In this document: in pieces, positions 55,357 through 64,000 of the stretch
How the letters are laid out: the number at the start of each line of letters is the position of its first letter
Numbering within the stretch: the stretch's first letter is position 1
Source of the DNA: Candidatus Desulfofervidaceae bacterium
GTDB lineage: Bacteria; Desulfobacterota; Desulfofervidia; Desulfofervidales; Desulfofervidaceae
DNA: 64,000 bases
NCBI GenBank assembly: GCA_027038965.1
Contig: JALWFG010000016.1
Location: 62,001-126,000 of the forward strand
Direction: 5' to 3'
Notes under the pieces: model-generated
What the model was told of the DNA's origin: nothing
Database searches by the model: none
The model's input: only the letters and a program-made list of their open reading frames with translations
Position numbers and translations under genes: made by a program

Positions 55357-56094
55357 ATGGGTGGAAAGAGCTTTTTTATAGATACAAGTCGGTGTACAGC
55401 CTGCCGAGGTTGCCAGATTGCCTGTAAAGAATGGCATGGCCTGCCGGCCACTAAGACTACGCAGGTGGGTTGGGGTAATTACCAGAATCCTAAGGATTTA
55501 AATTTTTATACTTATAAACTGGTGCGTTTTAGTGAGCACGAAAAAAACGGGAAGGTAGTCTGGTACTTTTTCCCAGACCAGTGTCGTCATTGTCTTGAGC
55601 CCCCGTGTAAAGATGTAGCCGATGGCTATGTGAAGGGAGCCATTGTGAAGGATCCTGAAACAGGGGCCGTCATTTATGATCTAGAAAAGCTTAAAAAAGT
55701 GCCGTTTGATGAGTTGTTGGAAGCCTGTCCCTATCGGATTCCCAGACAGGATCCCAAAACAGGCATGATTGCCAAATGCGATATGTGCATAGACAGGGTT
55801 AGGGCTGGGCTCTTGCCCATGTGTGTCAAGACCTGTCCTACAGGGGCCATGAACTTTGGGGATAGGGACGAGATGCTGGCCTTGGCCAAGAAAAGGCTAA
55901 AAGAGGTAAAAAAGGAATTTCCCAATGCCCGGTTGTGTGATCCAGATGATGTGCGGGTAATTTATTTGGTATTGGATGACCCAGCCTTGTATCACAAATA
56001 TGCCGTAGCCAGTAACAAGAATGTAGGACCGACCAGAAGAGTGGCCTTGAAGCGGTTGTTTGATCCCATGGGTTGGTTGCAGAACTTGGTCTAA
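55357..56094 (+). CDS. fdhB: Formate dehydrogenase beta (ferredoxin) subunit
   Basis: A 245-residue iron-sulfur protein with four Cys groups: CTACRGCQIACKEWHG, CRHCLEPPCKDVADG, then CPYRIP and CDMCIDRVRAGLLPMCVKTCP, arranged as in FdhB/FdnH. It has no signal peptide and no C-terminal membrane anchor, so it would be carried out through Tat bound to FdhA and form a soluble periplasmic FdhAB. No gamma cytochrome b follows; the next gene converges. AAGGAGG gives a strong ribosome site. Confidence 0.95.
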   Translation: MGGKSFFIDTSRCTACRGCQIACKEWHGLPATKTTQVGWGNYQNPKDLNFYTYKLVRFSEHEKNGKVVWYFFPDQCRHCLEPPCKDVADGYVKGAIVKDPETGAVIYDLEKLKKVPFDELLEACPYRIPRQDPKTGMIAKCDMCIDRVRAGLLPMCVKTCPTGAMNFGDRDEMLALAKKRLKEVKKEFPNARLCDPDDVRVIYLVLDDPALYHKYAVASNKNVGPTRRVALKRLFDPMGWLQNLV

Positions 56095-56105
56095 TTAGAA
56101 AAGTC

Positions 56106-56138
56106 AAGGGCTACCCCTTTCTAGGGGCAGCCCTTTTT
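56106..56138. terminator. Terminator between fdhB and the convergent gene
   Basis: The stem AAGGGCT-a-CCCCT pairs with AGGGG-c-AGCCCTT around a 4-nt loop and is followed by T-rich sequence on the plus strand. It could act on both converging transcripts. Confidence 0.88.
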
Positions 56139-56139
56139 A

Positions 56140-56649
56140 TTAGGTTATTTCTTCTTTGCTTTCTTCATCCCGATGCCAAAATACAGAGACAAATTTTTCC
56201 TCTTCAGGATACTTTATGTCTATTTCTCCCTTGTGAGCTCGATAGATAGACTCCCCTACCCTTCTGGCCAGTTTATCGTTGGTAAAACTTAACACGATGG
56301 CCCCATCCCTTTCTTCTATATTTATCAGCCTTTTTAAGGGCGAACGTTTTCTTTCTTCCTCTATAATGTTGTTGACGAGGTTTAAGATTTCTTCTTTATG
56401 AGACCAAAGATAACTTCCAGAAAGAGAAACTATTCCAGCGGGATACTTGTCTCTAATCCGCTTACAAGCAGGACATAATATTTCTTCTTCGCTGTTGCTT
56501 TTTTTACTTTTATCTTCTGGCCAGACCCAACGGCCTTCTTCACATATGGCTCCGCATCTAGGGCAGACTGTGCCTTCAGGGTACTTCTTATCTTCATAAT
56601 AAGGGTCATGAATTCTTTCCTGAATTAATTTATTCATCCTTTTTTGCAT
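56140..56649 (-). CDS. BCAM0308-family zinc-ribbon-like protein
   Basis: A 169-residue cytoplasmic protein. Two Cys pairs, CPRCGAICEEGRWVWP and CPACKRIRDKYPAGIVSLSGSY, form a likely zinc ribbon, followed by a helical/beta C-terminal domain with GAIVLSFTNDKLARRVGESIYRAHKGEIDIKY. This resembles the BCAM0308 group, whose function is unknown to me. Its start overlaps tlyA by 20 bp, so it belongs to the tlyA-dxs-ispA-xse transcript. Confidence 0.75.
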   Translation of the reverse strand: MQKRMNKLIQERIHDPYYEDKKYPEGTVCPRCGAICEEGRWVWPEDKSKKSNSEEEILCPACKRIRDKYPAGIVSLSGSYLWSHKEEILNLVNNIIEEERKRSPLKRLINIEERDGAIVLSFTNDKLARRVGESIYRAHKGEIDIKYPEEEKFVSVFWHRDEESKEEIT

Positions 56650-57406
56650 TCTTTCCCTCCTGTTTGGGAATTTTTAGACAGGCATACAATAAATACTCTT
56701 GATTTCCCTTGGCCCCTAAAATAGGAGAGGGAACAATCCCTTTAACTTGAAATCCCAAGTCTTTACAAAAACGGCTTATCTCTTCAATTACCTGCCTTCT
56801 TTGGTCTTCGTCCCGAACAATGCCTCCTTTACCCACTTGCCCCTTACCCACCTCAAACTGGGGTTTGATAAGTGCTACCAGTTCAGCCTCCTGGTTTAAA
56901 AACTCTTTTACCCTTGGAATAACCTTCTTTAAGGAGATAAAAGAAACATCAATAGTAGCAATATCAATGGCATCCTTAATGGCCTCTTTAGGGAGATAGC
57001 GGATATTTTGCCGTTCTATAACAACCACCCTTTTATCTTGACGTAATTTCCAGTCAAGTAGTCCGTAACCCACATCTATAGCATAGACCTTTTGAATTCC
57101 GTGTTGAAGTAAACAGTCGGTGAACCCGCCTGTGGAGGCCCCTACATCCATGGCAATTTTATTGGTAAGCACGATGTGAAAGGAATGCAAGGCCGCTTCT
57201 AGCTTTAATCCTCCTCTACTTACATAAGGAAAGTCTTTGGTCTTGAGTTCAATATTGGCATTTGGGTTAACCTTTGTGCCAGCCTTATCAATTCTTTTTC
57301 CATTGACCCAAACATTTCCAGAAAGAATTAGGGCCTTGGCCCTTTCTCTACTACGCACCAAACCTTTTTCTAAAAGTAATTGGTCTAACCTTAACTTTTG
57401 TGCCAT
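56630..57406 (-). CDS. tlyA: TlyA-family RNA 2'-O-methyltransferase
   Basis: A 258-residue protein. The S4 RNA-binding domain ([32 protein letters not shown], residues 4-35) is followed by a FtsJ-like methyltransferase: [30 protein letters not shown] (SAM site), [16 protein letters not shown], and [20 protein letters not shown]. It methylates rRNA riboses in known cases. It overlaps the end of dxs by 56 bp. Confidence 0.92.
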   Translation of the reverse strand: MAQKLRLDQLLLEKGLVRSRERAKALILSGNVWVNGKRIDKAGTKVNPNANIELKTKDFPYVSRGGLKLEAALHSFHIVLTNKIAMDVGASTGGFTDCLLQHGIQKVYAIDVGYGLLDWKLRQDKRVVVIERQNIRYLPKEAIKDAIDIATIDVSFISLKKVIPRVKEFLNQEAELVALIKPQFEVGKGQVGKGGIVRDEDQRRQVIEEISRFCKDLGFQVKGIVPSPILGAKGNQEYLLYACLKIPKQEGKNAKKDE

Positions 57407-59264
57407 GCCTTAAAAATACCTGTTTAATTTTTTGATAGATGCCTTCTTCACTAAGCCCATATTTCTGCCTCAAGGTTGGCTGGGAGCCGTGGGGAATGAA
57501 TTTATCAGGAAGGCCAATGCGGGTGACCGGAGTGTGGATTTCCAAATCCTGCAATGTTTCCATAACGGCACTTCCAAAGCCTCCGGCAAGCACATTTTCC
57601 TCTATTGTCACTATAGCCTTCATTTTCGGCGCGATTTGTTTAATCAAATTGTGATCTAACGGTTTTGCGAAACGAGCATTAACCACAAAGGGATGAAATC
57701 CTTCTTCCTCGAGTCGTTTTGCAGCCCTAAGAGTGGGTTGAACCATATATCCAATGGCCAGCACAAGCACATCTTCCCCTTCCATAAGGACCTCGGCCGC
57801 TCCAATAGGCAGTTCTTTCAAATAAGGGTCTAAGGGCACGCCCACAGCCCTACCCCTTGGATAACGCAGGGCAATTGGGCCTTCATAACTCAGGGCCGTT
57901 TTTAACATGTGTCTCAGTTCGTTTTCATCCTTAGGGGCCATAACTACCATGTTTGGAATGATGCGCAAGTAAGAGAGGTCAAATACGCCATGATGAGTAG
58001 GTCCGTCTTCGCCCACAATTCCTGCCCTATCAAGGACAAACACCACGGGCAACTTTTGGAGACAGACATCGTGAATGATTTGGTCATAAGAACGCTGTAA
58101 AAAGGTAGAATAAATGGCTACTACAGGCCTTAATCCCTCGGCCGCCATCCCCGCCGCCATGGTTACGGCATGTTCTTCGGCGATGCCCACATCAAAGAAC
58201 CTTTCTGGGAAGGTATCTCGGAAGCAGGACAGACCTGTTCCTTCAGGCATGGCTGCCGTAATGCCTACAATGCGTTTGTCTTGGCTGGCAAGTTCTACTA
58301 AAGTTTGAGCAAATATTTCAGTGTAAGTGGGAACTTCAATTTTGTCCGAAGTATTTTTCTTCTCTGTTTTGAGTTTACCTACTCCATGAAAGGCGGTAGG
58401 ATTCTTTTCAGCCGGAGGGTATCCTTTGCCTTTAATCGTTAATACATGCACCAAAACAGGCACATCAAGTTCCTTTACATGTTCAAATGTCTCTATCAAT
58501 TTTCTCAAATCGTGACCATCGCAAGGTCCAATATAGTCAAATCTAAGGGCAAGAAAGAGCATACCAGGCGTGAACAACGATAAGAAGGAGTCTTCACTCC
58601 GTTTGGCTAGTTGAATGAAATTTTCTCCCCCTGGTAAAGAAGACAAGAAGCGCTCTATCTCTTTTTTCAACCGCCTGAAGGTGCGACTTGTGACCTTGCG
58701 ACTCAAAAAACGAGAAAGGGCGCCCACATTTGGAGAAATAGACATTTTGTTGTCGTTGAGGACAACAATAAGGTCTTCATCAAGCTCTCCAGCCTGATTT
58801 AAGGCCTCAAGGGCAAGACCTCCAGTCATGGCCCCATCCCCGATCACGGCTACAACCTTATTCTTTTTTTCTTGGAGGTCTCTGGCAATGGCCATTCCCA
58901 AGGCGGCAGAAATGGAAGTGCTCGCATGTCCTGTCCCAAAGGCATCATGAGGACTTTCCTCACGTCTTGGAAACCCACTTAAGCCACCATTTTGTCTTAA
59001 GGTATGAAAGAGGTGCCTTCGTCCTGTAATCAATTTATGGGCATAGGCCTGATGTCCCACATCCCAGATAATCTTGTCTTTAGGGCTATCAAAGACATAG
59101 TGTAGGGCTAGGGTCAGTTCTACTGCCCCTAAGCTAGGGGCCAAATGTCCTCCGGTTTGAGAAACGGTTTCAATAATGATTTGTCTAATTTCTTGAGCCA
59201 ATATTTCTAGTTCTTCAAGGCCCAGCTTTTTTAAATCAGAAGGAGAATTAATCTTTTCTAACAA
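57351..59264 (-). CDS. dxs: 1-deoxy-D-xylulose-5-phosphate synthase
   Basis: A TPP enzyme of about 637 residues; the first step of the MEP isoprenoid pathway. Motifs: [46 protein letters not shown], the TPP motif [17 protein letters not shown], and [23 protein letters not shown] lies 7 bp before TTG 59264, which opens [10 protein letters not shown], so TTG is the start; the residues upstream lie inside ispA. It is 1 bp from ispA, joining consecutive isoprenoid steps in one transcript. Confidence 0.95.
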   Translation of the reverse strand: MLEKINSPSDLKKLGLEELEILAQEIRQIIIETVSQTGGHLAPSLGAVELTLALHYVFDSPKDKIIWDVGHQAYAHKLITGRRHLFHTLRQNGGLSGFPRREESPHDAFGTGHASTSISAALGMAIARDLQEKKNKVVAVIGDGAMTGGLALEALNQAGELDEDLIVVLNDNKMSISPNVGALSRFLSRKVTSRTFRRLKKEIERFLSSLPGGENFIQLAKRSEDSFLSLFTPGMLFLALRFDYIGPCDGHDLRKLIETFEHVKELDVPVLVHVLTIKGKGYPPAEKNPTAFHGVGKLKTEKKNTSDKIEVPTYTEIFAQTLVELASQDKRIVGITAAMPEGTGLSCFRDTFPERFFDVGIAEEHAVTMAAGMAAEGLRPVVAIYSTFLQRSYDQIIHDVCLQKLPVVFVLDRAGIVGEDGPTHHGVFDLSYLRIIPNMVVMAPKDENELRHMLKTALSYEGPIALRYPRGRAVGVPLDPYLKELPIGAAEVLMEGEDVLVLAIGYMVQPTLRAAKRLEEEGFHPFVVNARFAKPLDHNLIKQIAPKMKAIVTIEENVLAGGFGSAVMETLQDLEIHTPVTRIGLPDKFIPHGSQPTLRQKYGLSEEGIYQKIKQVFLRHGTKVKVRPITFRKRFGA

Positions 59265-59265
59265 C

Positions 59266-60186
59266 TTATTTCCTCCTCTTTTCAATGTATTCCGCAATGG
59301 CCTTTAAGGGTAGGGCCTTATCCCCAAAGGGAGCCAATTTTTCTTTGGCTTTTTTTATACATTCTCTCAATTTTTCTTTGGCCTTTTCTAACCCCAATAG
59401 GCGAGGATAAGTAGACTTACGTTGAGCTATATCACCCCCTGGTGCCTTCCCCATTTCTTCCACTGAACCTTCGATGTCCAAGATGTCGTCCTTTATTTGA
59501 AAGGCAAGTCCTATTTGAAGGGCATATTGATCCAAGGCCTCAATTTGTTCCTCAGTCCCTCCTCCTAGGATGGCACCGCTTTTCACTGCCGCCCTGATAA
59601 GGGCGCCTGTTTTATGTTGATGCAAGGTGCTAAGGGTCTCTAAATCAACATCCCTGCCAGTGCATTCTAAATCCAAGACCTGGCCACCCACCATTCCTTG
59701 ATACCCTGCGGCTTGGGCAATGAGATGAATTACCCTAAGCCTTCTTTCAGCAGGAACCTTTATATTTACTCCTAATTGTTCAGAGTCAGAGTGGCTTAGA
59801 AGAGAAAATGCCTCTGTTAGGAGGCCATCTCCGGCCAGGATAGCAATGGCTTCACCAAATACCTTATGGTTGGTAGGTTTGCCTCGGCGTAGGTCGTCAT
59901 CGTCCATAGCAGGTAAGTCATCATGAATCAATGAATAGGTGTGAATCATCTCTAAAGCACAAGCTACAGGCAAAGCCGTTTCCTTCTGTCCTCCCACGGC
60001 CTCAGCCGCGGCCAGACACAATATAGGTCGGAGCCGTTTTCCACCTGCAAAAAGGCTATAACGCATGGCCTTTAAAATAGTGGCATAAATGCCATTTGAA
60101 GCAGGCAAATAGGTCTCTAAGGCCCGTTCTATTAAGGCCCTCCGCTTTTTAAGATACTCTTTTAAATTAAAGGTTTCACAAGGCAT
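59266..60186 (-). CDS. ispA: Geranyl/farnesyl diphosphate synthase
   Basis: A 306-residue trans-prenyltransferase: [16 protein letters not shown], first Asp-rich motif [20 protein letters not shown], then GDGLLTEAF and second Asp-rich motif [12 protein letters not shown]. It condenses IPP with allylic diphosphates; the chain length is probably C15 (or C20). It lies 2 bp after xseB, the common xseA-xseB-ispA-dxs order. Confidence 0.93.
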   Translation of the reverse strand: MPCETFNLKEYLKKRRALIERALETYLPASNGIYATILKAMRYSLFAGGKRLRPILCLAAAEAVGGQKETALPVACALEMIHTYSLIHDDLPAMDDDDLRRGKPTNHKVFGEAIAILAGDGLLTEAFSLLSHSDSEQLGVNIKVPAERRLRVIHLIAQAAGYQGMVGGQVLDLECTGRDVDLETLSTLHQHKTGALIRAAVKSGAILGGGTEEQIEALDQYALQIGLAFQIKDDILDIEGSVEEMGKAPGGDIAQRKSTYPRLLGLEKAKEKLRECIKKAKEKLAPFGDKALPLKAIAEYIEKRRK

Positions 60187-60188
60187 TT

Positions 60189-60461
60189 TTATACCTGGGT
60201 ATTGGTGCGGGCTATATTGGGATCAAAAGGTTTGGTTTCAAATTCACCATTTTCATTTTTGATTAACAATTCAACCCGCTTTTCCACCTCATCCAATTTT
60301 TGCTGACAGTAGCGAATAAGTTTCATTCCATCTTCAAAGAGTTTTAAGGAATCTTCAAGGGGTGTATTGCCATTTTCCAATTCCTGAACAATGGCCTCAA
60401 TGCGTTTTATAGCGGTTTCGAAATTAAGGGTTTCTTCCTTATTGTTCTTGTTTTTGCTCAT
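60189..60461 (-). CDS. xseB: Exodeoxyribonuclease VII small subunit
   Basis: A 90-residue helical protein with the XseB core NFETAIKRIEAIVQELENGNTPLEDSLKLFEDGMKL. It binds the XseA coiled coil. It overlaps xseA by 23 bp. Confidence 0.95.
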   Translation of the reverse strand: MSKNKNNKEETLNFETAIKRIEAIVQELENGNTPLEDSLKLFEDGMKLIRYCQQKLDEVEKRVELLIKNENGEFETKPFDPNIARTNTQV

Positions 60462-61812
60462 ATTTTTCCTCCACCCTTGCCTTTATCGTTCCATCAGCCA
60501 ACTGAATGGATATTGGAGCCTGTATGTGAGCCGCTTTGACCGATTTAATAAGCCTTTTTTCATCAGGATATGTAAAAACCAGGGCATAACCCCTTTTTAA
60601 GACATTCCGAGGATTTAAGGCTTGAAGCGAAGATTGCATTTGCTCTAGCCTCTGTCTTTGGGTTTGAAGTAAATGTTGCAAGGTGATGGTTAATGCCTGT
60701 TGTCTTTGAATGAGGGTTTCCCTTAACTGCTTAAACCGGCGGGCGGGATGATTCAAGAGGAGCCTTTGAGTTAAGTTTTCCAGCCTTACTAAGTGGGCCT
60801 GTTTTTTATAATTAAAGCTTTTGACAAGGGCTTGCCAAAGGTCATCTAGTTTTAATTGGGCATAAGTTAGTCTCTGTTTGGTTCCTTGAAGTCGTTTGAA
60901 GAGATGCTCAAGGTGTAGGATATGGGTGTTAATCTGTTTTTTAAGCGATAAAGGTATACGGGCTAAGGCATCGCTTAAAAAGGTTTCAATATCTTCCCTT
61001 TTTTGGATAATCATTTCGGCGGCCGCGGTTGGAGTAGGGGCCCTTAGGTCGGCTACCATGTCAGATATGGTAAAGTCTACTTCATGTCCTACGGCAGAGA
61101 CCACAGGAATCTTTGAGGCATAAATAGCCCGGGCTACTATTTCCTCATTAAAGGCCCAAAGGTCTTCTAAAGACCCCCCTCCTCGGGTAACTACGATGAC
61201 CTCAGCCCAGCCGATCCGATTTAGTTCATAAAGGGCTCGAGCAATTTCTGCAGCCGCTCCGTTTCCTTGCACCTTTACCGGATAAATTCTGACATTAACG
61301 TTAGGAAACTTTTTGAGCAAAACCCTTAAGAAATCTCTGATAGCGGCCCCTGAGGGAGAAGTGACTACTGCAATGCGACGAGGCAAAAGGGGTAGGGGCT
61401 TTTTGGCCTCTTTGGCAAAGAGGCCTTCTTGACTCAACTTTTGTTTCAGTTGCTCAAAGGCCAACTGAAGGGCTCCATATCCTTTAGGTTCAATATATTC
61501 TACAATAAGCCGATAGTTACCATGAGGGGGGTAGACGCTAAGCCTGCCTTGACAGATTACCTTGATGCCATCTTGGACTTCAAACTTTAGCCATCTCTGT
61601 GAATTTTTAAACAAAATAGCCCCAAGTTGGGCCCCTTCGTCTTTAAGGGTGAAATAAAGGTGCCCTGAGAGGGGCCTCCGGGCGTTAGAAACCTCTCCTT
61701 CTACCCATACCGTAGGGAACTCAGCCTCAAGGATCTCCTTAATGGCCTCGGTAAGCTCACTAACAGTATAAACCTTAGGCTCAGGGAGAGGGAATACTGA
61801 AAGTTCTTCCAT
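60439..61812 (-). CDS. xseA: Exodeoxyribonuclease VII large subunit
   Basis: A 457-residue nuclease. The OB-fold (VWVEGEVSNARRPLSGHLYFTLKDEGAQL) is followed by the catalytic core (RIAVVTSPSGAAIRDFLRVL; VIVVTRGGGSLEDLWAFNEE; PVVSAVGHEVDFTISDMVADLRAPTPTAAAE). A long coiled coil comes next (about residues 275-400), then LNPRNVLKRGYALVF. It is the first gene of the xseA-xseB-ispA-dxs-tlyA transcript. Confidence 0.96.
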   Translation of the reverse strand: MEELSVFPLPEPKVYTVSELTEAIKEILEAEFPTVWVEGEVSNARRPLSGHLYFTLKDEGAQLGAILFKNSQRWLKFEVQDGIKVICQGRLSVYPPHGNYRLIVEYIEPKGYGALQLAFEQLKQKLSQEGLFAKEAKKPLPLLPRRIAVVTSPSGAAIRDFLRVLLKKFPNVNVRIYPVKVQGNGAAAEIARALYELNRIGWAEVIVVTRGGGSLEDLWAFNEEIVARAIYASKIPVVSAVGHEVDFTISDMVADLRAPTPTAAAEMIIQKREDIETFLSDALARIPLSLKKQINTHILHLEHLFKRLQGTKQRLTYAQLKLDDLWQALVKSFNYKKQAHLVRLENLTQRLLLNHPARRFKQLRETLIQRQQALTITLQHLLQTQRQRLEQMQSSLQALNPRNVLKRGYALVFTYPDEKRLIKSVKAAHIQAPISIQLADGTIKARVEEKYEQKQEQ

Positions 61813-62030
61813 GCTTAAGTTCTACCACAGCCTGCCTCTGAACTCAAGAGTTTAGTTACTCCGTTAAGCAGCTCGTTTTTTATTGGTAATTGTTAAAAAT
61901 TGCAAACTTTGGTAAAGATTGTCTTACTTTTATAGCAAATGTTGGGCAGTGTAAAATTTAATATAGGAAATTAAGTTACTCTGGGGGCAGATGTTTTCAC
62001 CTTGCCATCTCTGCCTGCTTTTGATATAAA
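61813..62030. other. Intergenic region upstream of xseA
   Basis: It contains the xseA promoter candidate, a loose hairpin GGCAGATG/CATCTCTGCC near 61987-62015, and two copies of AGTTACTC (about 61854 and 61974). No gene or RNA is recognised. Confidence 0.4.
61877..61905 (-). promoter_or_regulatory. Promoter-like pair of xseA operon
   Basis: Minus strand: TTGCAA (61905-61900, 4/6), 17-bp spacer, TAAAAA (61882-61877), the same -10 type as the hrcA and polA promoters. Confidence 0.5.
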
Positions 62031-62036
62031 GGACTT

Positions 62037-62364
62037 ATGCCTTACAGTATAATGTTATAAGACTTCTCCAGAAAATTGAGCCCTCCATAAGGGAAGTCCT
62101 CATCGCTGTCCTGGAGGAAATTGAGCGTCAACGAGAAGCCACGGTTACCAAGAGGGAATTCAATGAGCTAAAGGACATCGTTAAAGACCTCAGTCGGGTC
62201 GTGAAAGAGCTGGCCGAGGCCCAGAAAAAACTGAAACTGAACTCAAAAAACTTGTTGCTGAGCATCGCAAGACCCAAGAGTACCTTCTTGGTGGGCTGGC
62301 CGCTACATCCTTGAAGATCGAGCCTTATATCAGTTCCCTGTTTACCTTTAACCTACCCCCGTAA
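62037..62364 (+). pseudogene. Decayed DUF3782-like coiled-coil gene
   Basis: AAAGGA precedes ATG 62037 (MPYSIML, then stop). A second frame continues VIRLLQKIEPSIREVLIAV with EELKDIV-type coiled repeats and LSRVVKELAEAQKK. After an A6 tract (62225-62230) the similarity moves to a third frame: TETELKKLVAEHRKTQEYLL, GGLAATS, ending at TAA 62362-62364. The pattern AEAQKKTETEL...HRKT resembles the coiled coil of DUF3782/PD-(D/E)XK-like proteins; the nuclease part is missing. At least two frameshifts and truncation show that it is dead. Its G+C looks higher than the neighbours, hinting at transfer. Confidence 0.75.
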
Positions 62365-62387
62365 ACTTAAAAGGGGGTGATTTTTCT
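62355..62387 (+). terminator. Weak terminator after the decayed gene
   Basis: The 6-bp stem ACCCCC/GGGGGT around a 12-nt loop is followed by GATTTTTCT. It overlaps the pseudogene stop. Confidence 0.45.
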
Positions 62388-62418
62388 CTTAATGGCTGGA
62401 GGAAATTTCTTTTTTCAC

Positions 62419-62877
62419 TCATCTAATCTTATAATTCCTCAAGATAGTCCTTTCTTCGTCCCTTTTTTTGATTTGTTCTCTTTTATCTATTTTCTTTTTC
62501 CCCCGTCCTAATCCAAGTTCTACTTTGGCCTTTCCCCCTACAAAGTAGATGCGTAAAGGGATAAGGGTTAATCCTCGCTCTTTAAGCTTACCAATAAGCC
62601 GCCTTATTTCCCTTTTATGTAAAAGTAGCTTTTTGGGCCGCAGGGGATCATGTTGATCATGAGTGGCGTAAGGATAAGGGGAAATATGGCAATTAACTAA
62701 AAATATCTCTTTGCCCCTGACCTCAGCATAGCTGTCTCCTAAACTGGCCCGACCTAAACGAAGGGATTTTACCTCAGTGCCCTTCAGTACTAGTCCGGCT
62801 TCATAGGTCTCTTCAATGTGGTAGTTGAAAAGGGCCTTTTTATTCGTGCAAACAACTTTCTTCGATTGTCTTTCCAT
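62419..62877 (-). CDS. smpB: SsrA-binding protein SmpB
   Basis: A 152-residue RNA-binding protein for trans-translation: NKKALFNYHIEETYEAGLVLKGTEVKSLR, DSYAEVRGKEIFLVNCHISPY, LLLHKREIRRL, and GLGRGKKKIDKREQIKKRDEER with the basic C-terminal tail. It overlaps the end of ptsI by 38 bp. No tmRNA gene is visible nearby. Confidence 0.96.
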   Translation of the reverse strand: MERQSKKVVCTNKKALFNYHIEETYEAGLVLKGTEVKSLRLGRASLGDSYAEVRGKEIFLVNCHISPYPYATHDQHDPLRPKKLLLHKREIRRLIGKLKERGLTLIPLRIYFVGGKAKVELGLGRGKKKIDKREQIKKRDEERTILRNYKIR

Positions 62878-64000
62878 ATTTTTCCTCTAAATTCTCAAAT
62901 TCATCTTGACTGAAGAGTTCTTCCAGATTTTTAAACCAAAACTTAATATGCTGAAGATAGAACCTTTTTATTTCCTGAACCGTCTTAAACGTCAATAGCT
63001 CCTTGACCAGTACTTGAGCTTCTTTGAAACTCAAAGAACAAATTAACTTTTTGATAATAGGTATATTCTGAACATTGAGACTTATTTCATCTATTCCTAA
63101 GCCCACCAAGAGGGGAGTGTAAATCGGATCGCGGGCCATCTCTCCACAAACGCTTACAGTAATTCCCCTCTGATGGGCAGTGTCTGTGATTTGCTTCAGC
63201 ATCCTAAGCACAGCGGGGTGTAAGGGTTGGTAAAGATAAGCTACTTGCTCATTGTTGCGGTCAATGGCTAGAGCATATTGAATGAGGTCGTTAGTGCCAA
63301 TACTGATAAAGTCCACTTCTTGAACGAGAAGGTCAATGATAGCCACTGCCGAAGGGACCTCTACCATTATTCCAAGGGGAATAGGGGTGAAGGGTTTACA
63401 GGCCTCTTTTTCCAACCCTTCTTTTAATGAAATCAATATTTGCTTTGTTTCCTGAATTTCCTCAAGGCTGGAAATTAAGGGGAAAAGTAAGCGTACATTG
63501 CCATGTTGAGAGGCCCTTAAAATGGCTCGCAATTGGGTGCAAAAGATATCCCTTTGTGTCAGGCAAAGACGAATGGCCCGAAGCCCCAAGGCAGGATTAA
63601 TTTCCTTACCAGAATGGAGGTAGGAGCTCAATTTATCTCCACCAAAGTCCAAGGTGCGAAAGGTTACTGGATAAGGGTAAATGGCCTTTACTACCTTTTT
63701 GAAATAATTATAAAGGGCCTCTTCGTTTGGCAATTCGTTATGCTGGAGGTAAAAAAACTCGGTTCTAAAAAGTCCAATTCCTTCGGCACCCATTTCTAAA
63801 ACAGAGGGAATTTCTTCAAATAATTCCACATTGGCCATTACCCTTAAGATTTTGCCGTCTAAGGTGTGGGCCGTGATATTTATATAATGTTCCAATTCCT
63901 TACAAAGAAGGCTATAATGCCTTTGCCTCTGTTTATATTGCCTTAGGGTATCGGGATTAGGATTAACAATGACTATTCCTCTTTGGCCATCTACAATAAC
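62840..64000 (-). CDS. ptsI: PTS enzyme I (phosphoenolpyruvate-protein phosphotransferase), N-terminal part beyond window
   Basis: The C-terminal 386 or so codons are seen; the frame is open through the right edge. VIVDGQRGIVIVNP is the end of the central domain. Next come the PEP-binding barrel motifs ANVELFEEIPSVLEMGAEGIGLFRTEF, RTLDFGGDKLSSYL, NPALGLRAIRLCL, GIMVEVPSAV, then FISIGTNDLIQYALAIDR and the acid/base Cys in VCGEMA. It moves phosphate from PEP to HPr; in Desulfobacterota it often serves regulation or mannose-type systems. Confidence 0.95.
   Translation of the reverse strand, partial: VIVDGQRGIVIVNPNPDTLRQYKQRQRHYSLLCKELEHYINITAHTLDGKILRVMANVELFEEIPSVLEMGAEGIGLFRTEFFYLQHNELPNEEALYNYFKKVVKAIYPYPVTFRTLDFGGDKLSSYLHSGKEINPALGLRAIRLCLTQRDIFCTQLRAILRASQHGNVRLLFPLISSLEEIQETKQILISLKEGLEKEACKPFTPIPLGIMVEVPSAVAIIDLLVQEVDFISIGTNDLIQYALAIDRNNEQVAYLYQPLHPAVLRMLKQITDTAHQRGITVSVCGEMARDPIYTPLLVGLGIDEISLNVQNIPIIKKLICSLSFKEAQVLVKELLTFKTVQEIKRFYLQHIKFWFKNLEELFSQDEFENLEEKYGKTIEESCLHE

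Overview
This window is A+T-rich, densely coded bacterial chromosome. It most likely comes from a dissimilatory sulfate-reducing bacterium of the Desulfobacterota (old Deltaproteobacteria). The strongest evidence is a complete dsrMKJOP operon (46.4-51.5 kb) and, next to it, a two-subunit periplasmic selenocysteine formate dehydrogenase (52.3-56.1 kb). An E. coli-type long GyrB, LptD, TolC-type efflux and PEP-CTERM proteins indicate a Gram-negative envelope. A relative of Candidatus Desulfofervidus would fit the gene content and base composition, but that is only a guess. No phage, IS element, CRISPR array, tRNA or rRNA gene was found.

Layout. 0-6.7 kb: a C4-acid operon (fumarate reductase/succinate dehydrogenase B and A, sucC, sucD, a gamma-carbonic anhydrase-like protein, and an RnfB-ferredoxin/GltD fusion). 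6.9-9.7 kb: a minus-strand heat-shock operon, hrcA-grpE plus a periplasmic binding protein, under a CIRCE element. 9.9-12.0 kb: hflX and an ankyrin-repeat protein. 12.2-18.3 kb: a minus-strand TetR-TolC-MacA-MacB-type efflux operon with a clear operator. 18.4-23.8 kb: folC-lptD-DUF72, an isochorismatase-family hydrolase and a SlyD-like isomerase. 23.9-28.3 kb: valS, then two PEP-CTERM proteins behind a sigma-54 promoter. 28.7-34.5 kb: a histone-deacetylase-family protein, nth, a minus-strand fdhE-tatB-tatC-CxxC peptide-NapH cluster, cutA and DUF1614. 34.5-45.7 kb: polA, a porin, a 33-residue membrane peptide, gyrA, dnaN and gyrB. 45.8-56.1 kb: an RsbRD-like protein, dsrMKJOP and fdhAB. 56.1-64 kb: a minus-strand block with a BCAM0308-family protein, tlyA, dxs, ispA, xseB, xseA, a decayed DUF3782-like gene, smpB and a truncated ptsI.

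How the parts fit. Formate is oxidised in the periplasm by FdhAB. FdhA and DsrO carry twin-arginine signals, and the window also encodes Tat components and the FdhE maturation factor. There is no membrane gamma subunit, so electrons probably leave through periplasmic cytochromes encoded elsewhere. DsrMKJOP links periplasmic and menaquinone redox chemistry to cytoplasmic sulfite reduction. The fumarate reductase lacks the histidine that carries covalent FAD, which favours the fumarate-reducing direction. With SucCD this suggests a C4 branch run reductively, or at least reversibly.

The best regulatory signals are the CIRCE element, TTGACA-N17 promoters before hrcA, tetR, polA and the dsr operon, the TetR operator, the sigma-54 promoter of the PEP-CTERM genes, and the SECIS hairpin in fdhA. 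The most unusual items are a one-base frame break in a ten-T signal-peptide tract (8.03 kb), a likely ATT start in hflX, apparently leaderless folC and cutA, a 113-bp antisense overlap between two iron-sulfur genes, and a second strong hairpin just before the selenocysteine codon. I found no convincing wholly new defence or metabolic system.
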